Source of the DNA: Oegoconia quadripuncta
Lineage: Eukaryota; Arthropoda; Insecta; Lepidoptera; Autostichidae
Length of the DNA stretch: 64,000 nucleotides
Assembly (NCBI GenBank): GCA_949316235.1
Contig: OX438744.1
Location: 37,444,778-37,508,777, forward strand
Direction: 5' to 3'
In this document: one piece after another, positions 54,670 to 64,000 of the stretch
How positions within the stretch are numbered: the first letter of the stretch is position 1
Layout of the letters: every line of letters starts with the position of its first letter
Notes under the pieces: model-generated
The model's input: only the letters and a program-made list of their open reading frames with translations
Told to the model about the DNA's origin: nothing
Database searches by the model: none
Translations under genes and position numbers: made by a program

Positions 54670-55679
54670 CTAAAGCATCCAAGTTTGAACAGTATATAAT
54701 GATAACATAGTTTTAAAAACTATCTTTCATTTGTCATTTTTGGTGAATCATTTGATGTTTTTGCAAATAATATGACGTAATTTTTCAATTACATTTTCAC
54801 AAAGAAATAAAAGATTTGGAAGTGATTAAGTCGCTGAAGATTGATTCACCAAAAAACTCACAATAGTTATGTCATTCAATTAAAACTGTACGGTACTTTT
54901 TGTATGCTATGCTTGACTTGACATAGAATACAATTGTCTGGACGACGACTGGGGTTGAGAATGGAATAGCATCACTTCTGACTGTTTATTGCTTCCTAAC
55001 TACTGAGTCAGATAAACGGGTGCTATCCCGAAAGGTAACACTAGACTACATTACAATTCGACTTAATTCCTCACACTAAAACCAAGAATGAAGAAACAGT
55101 GAGCATGCTGTAAGATAGATGTGAAACCACAAAAGTGTAGAATCTTTACATGCGTTTATGCACACATACGCATTATAAAGAAGCCGATCACTTTTACAGA
55201 ATGTTACTCGAACAGAGGACAGTTGAGGACAGTTAAAAAAGGACAGCTTTATGTAACGTGCATAGCGACATCTCTAACTAACTATGCTCATGCTACTATA
55301 CTATGCTCTGAAATACGGGCCTTAGCTCGTACAGCGATAACTCACACACTTTTATAAAAGTAACTTCACAGTTACAGAAATTACAGTTTGCAATCTACAT
55401 TATTGTTCTTTTCATAGGTGTTTATGATTATTTTCCCCCGATGCATGGATGATTAAAAGCCTGTGCCTGGTCAGTGCATTGTAGTGCCAAAATATTTGTG
55501 CGTATTTGAAAACGCTTTATCATCGAAAGCTAGTGGATGCAAGATAGTTCTTAGTCATGTATGATGTAAATCTGTTAAGCCATTTTGAAGATATATAGGT
55601 TATAATAACATAGTTTGTTTATTTATGTATAGGTGATAATATAACAAATGTCTTTCCTATATTTTATTGATCTTTCATA
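54670..55679. other. No gene recognised
   Basis: AT-rich to moderate composition. The + ORF at 55121-55357 is not supported by any motif. Confidence 0.35.
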
Positions 55680-55815
55680 AATTAGTAGTCTTACACAAAT
55701 CCAACAATACGCATTGGGCACACGTGGTGGAAAATATTCCACAGCCCATAACCTCCCCCAGTGAGAGGAGGCTGTGCCCCAACAGTGGGGGCGTGTAAGG
55801 CTGTTCATTAATATA
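55680..55815 (+). repeat. SINE tail
   Basis: GGGCACACGTGGTGGAAAAT, GCCCATAACCTCCCCCAGTG and GGGGGCGTGTAAGGCTGTTC, the same tail type as the 5S-derived element at 48417. Confidence 0.6.
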
Positions 55816-55909
55816 AACACCTGATTTAAAAGAGACATCTCTTAGAGTTTCTTTGTGTCCTTGTGGAAAAAATTGTCATTTGAACAAGTAGGACTTACCA
55901 TAATAAATA

Positions 55910-56090
55910 ATAATGATAAAAGGTATTTATTTATCACAAAAAGAAAACACAAGCATACATACAATCGAGAACCACAGTATTGAGATGAATGGGTAGGGAC
56001 TCAGCAGTGTTGCTGATTTTCAGTCCCCCCTGCAGAGGAGTTGCTGCCACCAAAGAAAGTATGGGCGACTGTCCAATGGCTAACGATTTT
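55910..56090 (-). mobile_element. Non-LTR family M 3' end, copy 3
   Basis: AAAAGGTATTTATTTATCAC, then TTGCTGATTTTCAGTCCCCC. Confidence 0.4.
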
Positions 56091-56469
56091 TAATTAATAA
56101 GTGGTACCTTAATAACTATAGACAAGTGAAAACTTCATTAAAATCGGTACAGTAGTTTCCGAGTTAATATAGTTTGTTGAACCAGGTTTATTAGCATTGT
56201 GGTACAGCCAGCTGCAGAGAAATATGACCCCCTATTCACCCAAAGACAGTAAGGCGCGCGGCGGTCTGGTTTCTCTGCTGCTGACTGTACATTTTGTTTG
56301 CTCTTGAGTATAATAATTGTTGACCGTATTCGCGTATTCTCAAAGTCGTCATGAATTATAACAGTGCAGCTTACCTATGACAAGTTAAGACAAGTTCAGA
56401 GCTGGGGCCCCACAAAATAACGATTGCCGAATAATATCGATCAGGAAAATATCCGAATATCAATTTCAT

Positions 56470-56640
56470 TTCCTATTTATTCAGTGACCCAACAATAGCT
56501 AAAAACGTGACGTTTACCTACTACGGGCAGGCGACACGGCGCGCGACCAAATTATAACTCCAAAAACCGAATTTCTACGCTAAAATCCGAGCAGACCGTT
56601 CAATGCCAAATATTAAACGGTTTTTTTATTCGAGAGCACG
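56470..56640. promoter_or_regulatory. CpG-containing repeat-free island
   Basis: AACGTGACGTTTACC and GCAGGCGACACGGCGCGCGA stand out from the surroundings. Candidate regulatory DNA by composition only. Confidence 0.25.
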
Positions 56641-56872
56641 ATTTCAAACTTTTTCACTGTTTGGGTGTTATATTACGAAAAAAACTTGGGTTTACTTTGC
56701 ATAGCAACTGTGTTTTCTGGATAGTAAAGATCATATTCGATTGTTTGTTTCTATAAGTTCTAAGTGGGTCTTGGACGGTTCTTCGAGATTGGAAAAACGG
56801 TAGCTTCGAGTTATTGGGATTTTCATTAGGCACGCGCGCGCTCCTGCTGCGTTCGACATTTAAATATTCTCG

Positions 56873-57180
56873 TTTTATGCACGACGGGTTAGCGCTTAAC
56901 CTCAATCACAACTTATATTACTGGGTGTCTTATCTCAAACAGCGGGAATAAGATTGATGCTCCCTTACGCCAAATTTAATTCAGAATTTTTGGATAGGTT
57001 TGTATGAACCATAAACAGCAATAGATTTAGCTCTAATGTAACTCTTGGGGCTTAGATAAGGTAGTGGTAACTGGCCAAATACCAATACCCTGCCACCTAG
57101 TAAACTTACCTACTATATATTAACCCCGCTGGGAACCGAACCCGCGACCGCCGTTTTCTTACCCTGTGTTGTTAACACAT
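56873..57180 (-). repeat. SINE B subfamily, diverged full-length copy
   Basis: GCACGACGGGTTAGCGCTTA, AACTGGCCAAATACC, and a B box as read on + GGGAACCGAACCCGCGACCG. The middle differs strongly from other B copies, so it may be an older subfamily sharing head and tail. Confidence 0.6.
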
Positions 57181-57431
57181 TTTTTATATTTAAGACCAGG
57201 GGTAAGGCTTTTAGCCGTAGGTATTTGGTAAAACAAATGTCTGTAGATCGTCGTAGAAGGTGTCGTTCTGTTCGCCTTGATCCCGAATGTGTCATAGGAT
57301 ACATTTATAGTAAAAAAAAACACAATAGATGTTTTATTGTGAATACGTCTATAGGCGTGCAGTATCCGCCAACGTGTTTAATTATTATTGATATTAAAGA
57401 GGAAAACAGTAATTAATACAAAATTTCACTT

Positions 57432-57487
57432 AACATAATTTACCTATACTTACATACTTATCTGACAGCTAGCATAATCGGGTTCGA
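57432..57487 (+). repeat. SINE D, head, interrupted
   Basis: TATCTGACAGCTAGCATAAT then CGGGTTCGAAT. The B box is cut by the SINE A at 57488; CCCGGTAGGG resumes at about 57771. Confidence 0.65.
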
Positions 57488-57770
57488 ATAATAAATAATA
57501 ATAATAAATATTCTTAGACATACACACAACGCCATCTAGTTCCACAGTAAGCAACTATAGGCTTGTGTTGTGGATACCAGATGGTTGATATACTACATAA
57601 ATAATTTTTTTTTGTAAATAAATACTTATTATAAATGAAAACATCCATAACTCGGGTACACATGTCCGTATTCAACACACAAACGATATGCCCCTAGCGG
57701 GATTCGAACCCGCAACCTTTTGGTATAGTGGGCAGAGTTGCTAACCACTACACCAAACAGGTCGTAAAAT
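57488..57770 (-). repeat. SINE A, full length, inserted into the B box of SINE D
   Basis: AATAATAATAATAAATATTC to CACTACACCAAACAGGTCGT. AAT-type sequence repeats at both junctions. Confidence 0.85.
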
Positions 57771-57915
57771 CCCGGTAGGGTTGAATGTTTTTGTGTTGAA
57801 TACGAACAATTATACCCCAGACTTACATATTTATAAATATGCATGTATGCTTATCCTTAATCTACTATATACGTAGTGCAGATTTGACCTAGTGTGCAAC
57901 TAGATGATGTTGACC
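57771..57915 (+). repeat. SINE D, body
   Basis: ATCCCGGTAGGGTTGAATGT, TTGTGTTGAATACGAACAAT and ACGTAGTGCAGATTTGACCT, parallel to 54540-54650. Confidence 0.65.
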
Positions 57916-58072
57916 AAAAATTCAGTACATAAAAAACTAGAAAGGTAGGCCAATCAATACTAAAGACTCCAAAACATGTATTCAGCCTAAAACTAAGCAA
58001 GGTAGAAAACGTGTTCAAGATCGCTATCATGTGGTACCAGGATGCTGGCAGGATTACCTCGTTGAATGGCAA

Positions 58073-58405
58073 ATCAAATAAAATCAAAAATGCTTTATTT
58101 TGTAGGTACACAGGGTACACTTAAAATAGTCAGATTTTACATTTTTAAAGCTACTGCTTGTTCAAAAGGAAATATTCCCCTGAGAAGAACAAGCAAGAAA
58201 CTCGAGAGGTCGCTCTTTAAAAAAAATAATTATTATTTTATATTATAATATTTCATTATTAATTGTGAAATAACCTGGTTATGCATACGGGCTGGTGATG
58301 TCCATGAATTCATTCATGGACATCACCAGCCAATATCAAAATATCAATCTGATATTTTATAATATGCTTTCTTAATAAGTTTCTGTTTTATAGTATCTTT
58401 AAATA
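58073..58405 (-). mobile_element. Family K non-LTR 3' end with C-terminal remnant
   Basis: AAATGCTTTATTTTGTAGGT, CCCCTGAGAAGAACAAGCAA and CTCGAGAGGTCGCTC are the reverse of the K 3' UTR; AATATGCTTTCTTAATAAGT is the reverse of the RT end. A near-perfect palindrome sits between them (58290-58331). Confidence 0.7.
58290..58331. repeat. 20-bp perfect inverted repeat with 2-bp spacer
   Basis: Left arm GGCTGGTGATGTCCATGAAT, spacer TC, right arm is its exact reverse complement. It could extrude as a cruciform. Confidence 0.85.
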
Positions 58406-58751
58406 CTGATGCGTTGACCACGGTAATCACCAGGTTTACGATCGCCGGATATCAATTAATTTTTTTTCTAGTCTAGGTCATAGCATTATGTACAATTACA
58501 TAATTATTGCGCAGGTTTTATCTTGCCTATGTTCTAATTTGAAATTTTACGTACTATTTCCCCATAGATAGCGGTCAGCTACGAAAATTCGATTGTAATA
58601 ACTTTCGATATTCGACTTGAAAAATTGCAATTATATGTTTACGTTGTCATAATGTAATATTAATGTAAGTAACGCAATGCCATTTATAAATAAATAAATA
58701 ATAGCCGCGGCTGAACAGGCTCAAAATCACAATCGCCGGAAATATGCGTGA

Positions 58752-58930
58752 CTCTCTTAGAGCAAGAGTTTACGGCGCTTGTAGTGGAGACATTGGGCCC
58801 TTGGTCTTGTGACACAAAAAAAAATGTAAAAGATCCTTTAGACTAGTCCACGCCTCCGAAGATATGAGAGCTGGTGCCTACTTTGCTCAGCAGCTGTGCT
58901 TATGCATTCAGCAGGGCAATAGCGCAAGCG
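58752..58930 (+). pseudogene. Family V mobile-element protein remnant
   Basis: The frame reads RLVHASEDMRAGAYFAQQLC, then LCIQQGNSASELDSVFL, parallel to RISLAIQWGNAASLLGTL at 13345-13486. Confidence 0.35.
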
Positions 58931-59211
58931 AGTTGGACAGCGTATTTTTACTAAGATTTATTTGTATTGTATTGTATTGTAAGATTTATTATCAATTTTG
59001 TATTTATTACTTAGAATATAAAGACCTATGATGGTTTATTACACACTACTTATATTACTTATTAATAATAAATAGTCATTTAGCGCACACTCATGTCTAT
59101 AGAATATTAGTACAACAGTACTAACAATGTATGATATAACAATATCTATAAAAACTATGTTAGTACACTTTAAAGAAAAACACTTAAATTGCGTACAGTG
59201 ACCTGTCCCAC

Positions 59212-59530
59212 ATTCATCATCATCATCAACCCATAAACATCCTACTGCAAGGATATAGGCCTTCCCTCGTATATGAGGGAGTATGGGCCATAATAGTCCA
59301 CCACGCTGTCCCAATGCGAGTTGGGGACTTCACATGCCTTTGAATTTTTATTTCTCAGACATGCAGGTTTCCTCACTATGTTTTCCTTCACCGTTTAAGA
59401 GCAGTCGGATAAATGCACATAAGTGATTAAATTAAATTTAAAAACTCATTGGTATATTGGCCTACCGAATCGAACCTGGACCTCGTAAATTGGGAGACAG
59501 CGTCTTAACCGCTAAGCCACCGACGACGCT
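59212..59530 (-). repeat. SINE N (tRNA-derived), full length
   Basis: In SINE orientation: AGCGTCGTCGGTGGCTTAGC, GGTTAAGACGCTG (A-box region), CCAGGTTCGATTCGGTAGG (B box), then the body and tail GGTTGATGATGATGATGAAT. The middle includes GTCCCCAACTCGCATTGGGA as in the fragment at 480-647. Confidence 0.8.
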
Positions 59531-59551
59531 CCTAAAATCGGACCACTCATT

Positions 59552-59911
59552 ACTAAGGCCCGTATTAATAAACCATCCTCAAGATTGAGAACAGAGAACA
59601 GAGAGAATAAGATAGCCAGTCTCCCAAATGTGTTGGGGTTTCCGGGTCAGTACGCTTCCACCTTCGACCTCATCTTCACTTAACATCAGGTGTGATTGAG
59701 GTCAAGTACCAACCCGTTATGCATAAAAAAAAAGAACAGTCTTGTGACCGGTCTCAAATAAACGTGTTGATTAATAAACCTAACTTGATACCTGAAAAGC
59801 ACGTGCATACTCAAGTAGTAGTTGAGATGTGCGCGTATCACCGCAGAGGCGAATACTTAAGAAGTGACCTCAGCTGAGTAGACCTCAAGATTGGTTTATA
59901 AATTAGCACGG
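59552..59911. mobile_element. MITE F relative, split by a SINE B
   Basis: Left end GGCCCGTATTAATAAACCAT then CTCAAGATTGAGA; the right side has CTCAAGATTGGTTTATAAAT. A SINE B fragment (59604-59733) lies between. The right terminus is not as clean as in the 2603-2747 copy. Confidence 0.5.
59604..59733 (+). repeat. SINE B 3' half nested in MITE F
   Basis: GAATAAGATAGCCAGTCTCC to CCCGTTATGCATAAAAAAAA. Confidence 0.8.
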
Positions 59912-59999
59912 AGCTTGAGATAGCGTCAACTGCTCAAGACGCATCTCGGTTGATACAGCCTCAAGACTTCTATTGAGATTGATTAACTAAAAATCAACA

Positions 60000-60482
60000 A
60001 CTAGTTGACATGACCGAAAAAGGTTGCAACCAGCGTTTTTAAAAGTAAACGCAGACGTTTAATTTTTATAACATAAAATTACAATATCTCATTCTGTCGG
60101 CATCGAATCGTGGGGTTTAGTAACATTGATTTCTCGCTATTTACCTAGATTACTCGGTTTTTTTTCTACAGTTGCGCCAATCTTTAACGCATGGCCGCAA
60201 GTGACATTGGCGGGTATTTTTTGCCGCCAAAACCACTAGTAAAGGTCGCGCGGAAAAACTACTCGCGTTTTCAAGATCGATATTTTTATGTGATATATAA
60301 TATAAAATTAACAATAAAATGTTTATTGGATGTCATCATAGATAGTGATTTGTTGTCTTATGGTCACTTCTATAGATTTCTACAAAGGAAAATGTTACGC
60401 ATCTCCCAACAGGGAGAACAAGTAACAACATTTAATACTACTGCTATTGATATAAAAAGCTGTTGATATAAATAAATAAATA
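60000..60482. other. Unassigned; possible cryptic exon
   Basis: TTTTTTTTCTACAG at about 60159-60172 is a strong acceptor-like sequence. It is followed by a + ORF from 60191 starting MAASDIGGYFLPPKPLVK. No good donor follows and the later part is low-complexity, so no gene is called. Confidence 0.2.
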
Positions 60483-60590
60483 AATAATAAATAAATATTT
60501 CGGACACTTACACCAATCATCTAGTCCCAAACTAAGCAAAGCTTGTACTATGGATACTACAAAACGGATAAACATACATAAATATTTATC
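60483..60590 (-). repeat. SINE C, truncated
   Basis: ATTTCGGACACTTACACCAA to AACATACATAAATATTTATC. Broken by or adjacent to the family K 3' end that follows. Confidence 0.75.
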
Positions 60591-60797
60591 ATTATTATAA
60601 TTAAAAACTAAATATAAAAACCTTTATGTAAAATCAAAGCCTGATTTTAAAAGAGCAATCCCTCGAGTTTATTGCTTGTTCTTCTCAGGGGAAAATTGCA
60701 TTTTGACCAAGCAGTGGCTTAAAAAATGTAAAATTGACTATTTTAAGTGTACTCTGTGTACCTACAAAATAAAGCATTTTTGACTTTGACTTTATAA
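60591..60797 (+). mobile_element. Family K 3' UTR
   Basis: TTCTTCTCAGGGGAAAATTG, TTTTAAGTGTACTCTGTGTA and tail TTTTTGACTTTGACTTT. Confidence 0.8.
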
Positions 60798-61198
60798 AGT
60801 TCGCCTGGATGAGTTATATTTAACAGCATGCCAATTTTCAATGCCAAATCACATAATTCAATTAACAATCTATTTGTTTTAAAAATATAAATTATTTGTG
60901 CTGTATTGTTCATTAATTATAAAGTTCCCATCGTATCATCAAACACCATAATCAATTGGCAACTAATTTATTTGAATGGTCATTATAATTGTAAATTCGT
61001 CAGTTTGTCACACCTAATTGAATAATTGTGTTGTTTCTTGAATCTTTATAATTAAGAGACAGTTGAGGTTGTAATTTCCACTGAACATATATTTTTATTT
61101 AGATTTAGACCTTTTGCGGGGCCCAAGTTTGATGCTAATAAAAATGGGCAGAACCTAGTCTTGACATTATGGGGTACAGGTACATAGGAAAAAAAGGT

Positions 61199-61507
61199 GT
61201 GGATATTTTAACATTTTCCTCACAATATACATATGAAAATCTTGTATATGTTAAGAGAAATATATATTCAGTCGAGAAACATTGTGACCGACATAATGTC
61301 AATACAAGGAACAAAAATCAATTAGCTGTACTTTTTAGTAGACTTAGTAAAGTTAGTAAGTCATTCAGAGGTCAATGTGAGCGCTTCTACAACAAGGTTC
61401 CCATGGATATACGGAATCTTCCGCTTAATAAATTTAAACTTATTATAAAACAAAAATTATGTAAAACGGGATATTACAAAATTTCAGACTACATTCCATG
61501 GGATTAA
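61199..61507 (+). pseudogene. Non-LTR reverse transcriptase C-terminus (5'-truncated element)
   Basis: The open frame reads ENLVYVKRNIYSVEKHCD, RHNVNTRNKNQLAVLFSRLS and FYNKVPMDIRNLPLNKFKL, ending KISDYIPWD at TAA 61505-61507. The HNxNTRNKxxL motif followed by FYNKxPxxIRNL is the conserved end of CR1/Daphne-type reverse transcriptases. The polymerase and endonuclease domains are missing. The ATG at 61169 belongs to flanking DNA. Confidence 0.8.
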
Positions 61508-61713
61508 ACGGCTCCTCTACACGATATATAAAAATTGTTGTAACCTTTCTAGATTGTAAATGACTGATTGAAAAGAGACAAACTCTCTGAGTTTCTCGCT
61601 TCTCAGTAGTGGTCGCGTTCCGAGCTAGTGGTAGTTTAAAAAACAAGTGACTTTCATAAGTCCAATTTGTATTGCCTACATGAATAAATGATTTTCATTT
61701 CATTTCATTTCAT
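61508..61713 (+). mobile_element. 3' UTR of the same non-LTR element
   Basis: CAAACTCTCTGAGTTTCTCG, AATAAATGATTTTC and tail ATTTCATTTCATTTCATG. A sister subfamily of K with its own tail repeat. Confidence 0.65.
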
Positions 61714-63006
61714 GTCGATTATATCCAGACTTACCTCTAGATTACCTGAAATGGGTATCCGGAAATGCCTAGATACAGAAACAAGAGCTCAATTAGTATT
61801 TACCTAATGGTTTGAAGGAGCCCATCAAGGAAGCCATCAGAGAGAGATTAAATTAGAATCGAATCGGGTGGCGCGTTTAAGGAAAGGAACTTCTTATTTT
61901 CCCTTCATTTTCAATGTATACCTACCTACTTACTAAGTGGAGAGCTAAATAAAGAAATTTATTTATTTATTTATTTATTTATTTATTAGAGAGATAGTTG
62001 GGCATTTATATGCATTTGTACACACATAATAATTTTACATATTAGGTATTTGGGCTAATTACATTTACGTCATAAAATCCGCAATGCTCTAACTTTATCA
62101 AATAGTTTGGTTGTTAGGTAGCTTACAATATTTTCTAAGTAGGTGGCTATCCTATTGTCGGGTACTGGACATGGGTTCATAATCTCGGACTTAAAAATTA
62201 ATGTGAAACGTCACTCAGATGTCAAAAACCTGACAAGGATCTACTACACTGCAGATACGTCCTTCTCTACATCCTTACGGTATTGATATATTTATTATAT
62301 TTTTTTAAGAAATTACTCTTAGTTTCCACAGTAACACAAATTAGGTTAAAAAATGCTGAAAGAAAAAATTTTAAAAATTTCACAACAAACACTGTTACCC
62401 GCCGTCCCTCCCTGAGCTTTTACAAATTAATCTCGGCTCAGCAAAAACTATACCTTATTAGAGAAAATCCGGCCTCAGGACAAACCCTAATATCCTTAGA
62501 TAAACAGACAGAATGTATGCCCGCTATTAATAATAATTTAAGGGTCGCAAAAACAGGCAGCGAAAGCGCAACTTTTTGCTAACCTCGCCGCGTTTTTGCC
62601 CGGCGGTGTTAGGGGTTTTAAGAAAATTAGTTTCCATGGTTACGTTAACGGGGTTTGTTTAAATTCGTGAAATATTTCCGTGACTTACAATAATAGAAGC
62701 TTGAAGTACAGTCGGAATAATTCTTGAGTCTAAAACCTTGTCGCTAGACGTAGAATTCAATACCGACGTTTCAGGTGTGGAAAGATCTTCGACGTGTTAC
62801 AATATAGGTGACGTTCACTATGACATCTGAGGTCCGATCTATCTGATTCTGTAGCAACGTTTACTGTGTGTGCCCAATTTGGAGTAAACCAATTCCCGCG
62901 GACTATACGATGAGTGATTTTTTATTAGTTCTTGATACCAAAGATTATGCATGCACTCATGATTGCAAACAACTTTCCCAATTATACGACGTTTTTTTAT
63001 ATTTGC
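61714..63006. other. No gene recognised
   Basis: 61957-61987 is an (ATTT)n microsatellite. 62570-62660 is GC-richer (CCTCGCCGCGTTTTTGCCCG) and repeat-free by eye. The + ORF at 62283-62582 has no recognisable feature. Confidence 0.35.
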
Positions 63007-63108
63007 GGTTGTTAGAGATAAGGTAGCCAGTCCGTCAATATGTTAAGGGTTCAGGATGAAGACGGATTTTAGGGCTTATTTTCACTTAACATCAGGTGTG
63101 ATTGAAGA
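63007..63108 (+). repeat. SINE B 3' part, diverged
   Basis: GAGATAAGGTAGCCAGTCCG then TTTTCACTTAACATCAGGTG. Confidence 0.65.
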
Positions 63109-64000
63109 ACTAAGACAAATAATTTTGAAAAAATTGTGTCTTTGGGATTATTATTGTGTAGGTATATTTTCTGGTACCAAGAATTAATTAAAAGCACCCG
63201 ATATAAATAATTTGAGACAGAAACCTCCTCTCACTGCGATGACTGCTAGAAGAAATAGTGATCGTCATGCAATGAAGGTAGACGGTAAAGTAAGATTTCC
63301 AGTAGGTATTAGGTGTACCTTGAACTTCAAAGTAATTGAGTAAAGAAAGAATGAAGTATCAGAAGGGGTTATAATAATTCATTGTAACTTTGCTAGTAAT
63401 ACCATGAATTGTCGTCACTGTCAACGAAATAAAATAGTAACTATTCAGCTCTTCCCAGGTAAGTATTGTTAAGCAACGTTTGACGAAGTCAGTGCTAGAT
63501 TGGTTGATGATTGGTAGCATTTCAATATGATTTCTGTACGTGAAATACTACTTAAAAATAAAACGACATCTTCCCTAATCTAAGTGTCACTTGAAATTTT
63601 TCCCACTTGTTAGCGAGGGGTCAGCCTGAAATATGTCATTGTGACTGACCCATGCAATGACATTAATCCCTGTACCCTTCGTGTAAAACCCTCGGTGTTC
63701 CTTGCGTAATCTTACCTAGGAATCAGTCTAAAATCTATGGCCGTTCCATATGTGAACCTCACCCGGGATATTTACATCTTTAATTAATGTAACTTTAAAA
63801 CCTTTATATCTAAATTATAAAATTCACGATTCTCTTATTATTAAGTACTCTGAACACTTATCATGCTCATTAACTTTATAGTCATTTGACTAAATTTATT
63901 ATTTACAAGACTGGTCTCCCGTCCGGCTTTTGGAATATTTTTGTTTGTTTTTAAAACCGCAAGTTTATTTGCTCAGTATATTTTTCTTCGTATAAGACTT
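63109..64000. other. Repeat-poor intron segment
   Basis: Contains the ratchet candidate at 63458. 63600-63780 is repeat-free (GGGGTCAGCCTGAAATATG; GTGAACCTCACCCGGGAT) and could hold regulatory DNA. No coding sequence recognised. Confidence 0.35.
63442..63464 (+). promoter_or_regulatory. Candidate recursive splicing (ratchet) site
   Basis: The sequence CTCTTCCCAG/GTAAGTATT joins a good 3' splice site (pyrimidines, CAG at 63456-63458) directly to a perfect donor GTAAGT (63459-63464). This is the known ratchet consensus YYYYCAG/GTAAGT used to remove very long insect introns in steps. It falls in repeat-poor sequence. Confidence 0.4.

Larger units (their letters stand above)
12796..64000 (+). 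other. Probable giant intron 2 (3' end outside the window)
   Basis: No coding exon compatible with the phase-0 exit was found between the donor at 12796 and the window end. The interval is filled with mobile-element remnants and AT-rich DNA. A consensus ratchet site at 63458/63459 fits a long intron removed in steps. The weak point is the non-canonical donor hexamer GTCAGA. If the gene instead ends near 12849, this interval would be intergenic. Confidence 0.4.

Noticed and set aside
1..64000. CRISPR array, operons, prophage or plasmid features
   Set aside because: No regular spacer-repeat arrays or bacterial gene structure; the window is eukaryotic intron-like DNA.
1..64000. Endogenous viral sequence
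   Set aside because: No viral polymerase, capsid or LTR pair recognised. Reverse transcriptase pieces are of non-LTR type.

Overview
The window looks like nuclear DNA of a moth or butterfly (Lepidoptera). It is AT-rich, has no operons or dense bacterial-type ORFs, and is packed with tRNA-derived SINEs, non-LTR retrotransposon 3' ends and small DNA transposons of types common in lepidopteran introns. The order is inferred from repeat style; the species cannot be named from the sequence.

Only one host gene can be supported, on the + strand. A GC-rich promoter and 5' leader lie at about 5640-6596 and end in a good splice donor (CAG/GTAAAG). A 5.6-kb intron follows. The first coding exon is about 12227-12795: in-frame stop, then ATG at 12388, an open frame of 136 codons, then a likely donor at 12796. 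The predicted N-terminus is acidic, rich in His and Pro, and has no domain I recognise. No further coding exon was found, so the rest of the window (more than 51 kb) is probably intron. A textbook recursive-splice (ratchet) sequence at 63458/63459 supports a very long intron, and a weaker juxtaposed acceptor/donor lies 95 bp after the exon.

Repeats dominate. Three tRNA-headed SINE families (called A, B and C here) have 8, 14 and 8 copies or fragments listed; two further SINE types (D, N) and 5S-rRNA-derived sequences also occur. Non-LTR remnants include C-terminal reverse transcriptase pieces at 14171-14323, 52844-53139 and 61199-61507, a minus-strand copy at 21784-22265 and an RTE-like relic at 17815-18250. 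DNA transposons include a 1041-bp element with about 282-bp terminal inverted repeats around a frameshifted transposase (16141-17181), an internally deleted mariner (49129-49587) with a related MITE (44121-44546), a foldback MITE family with CAGGGTG ends, an 82-bp TTAA-flanked hairpin element (40466-40547) and an unassigned 606-bp element with ACCGGATGAG ends (43065-43670). Several elements are nested inside one another, which gives a relative insertion order.

A few GC-richer, repeat-free islands (22975-23130, 31195-31330, 33060-33330, 36130-36310, 52400-52750, 56470-56640) are the best candidates for intronic regulatory DNA. Family names are assigned by eye and copy ends are good to roughly 10 bp unless stated.
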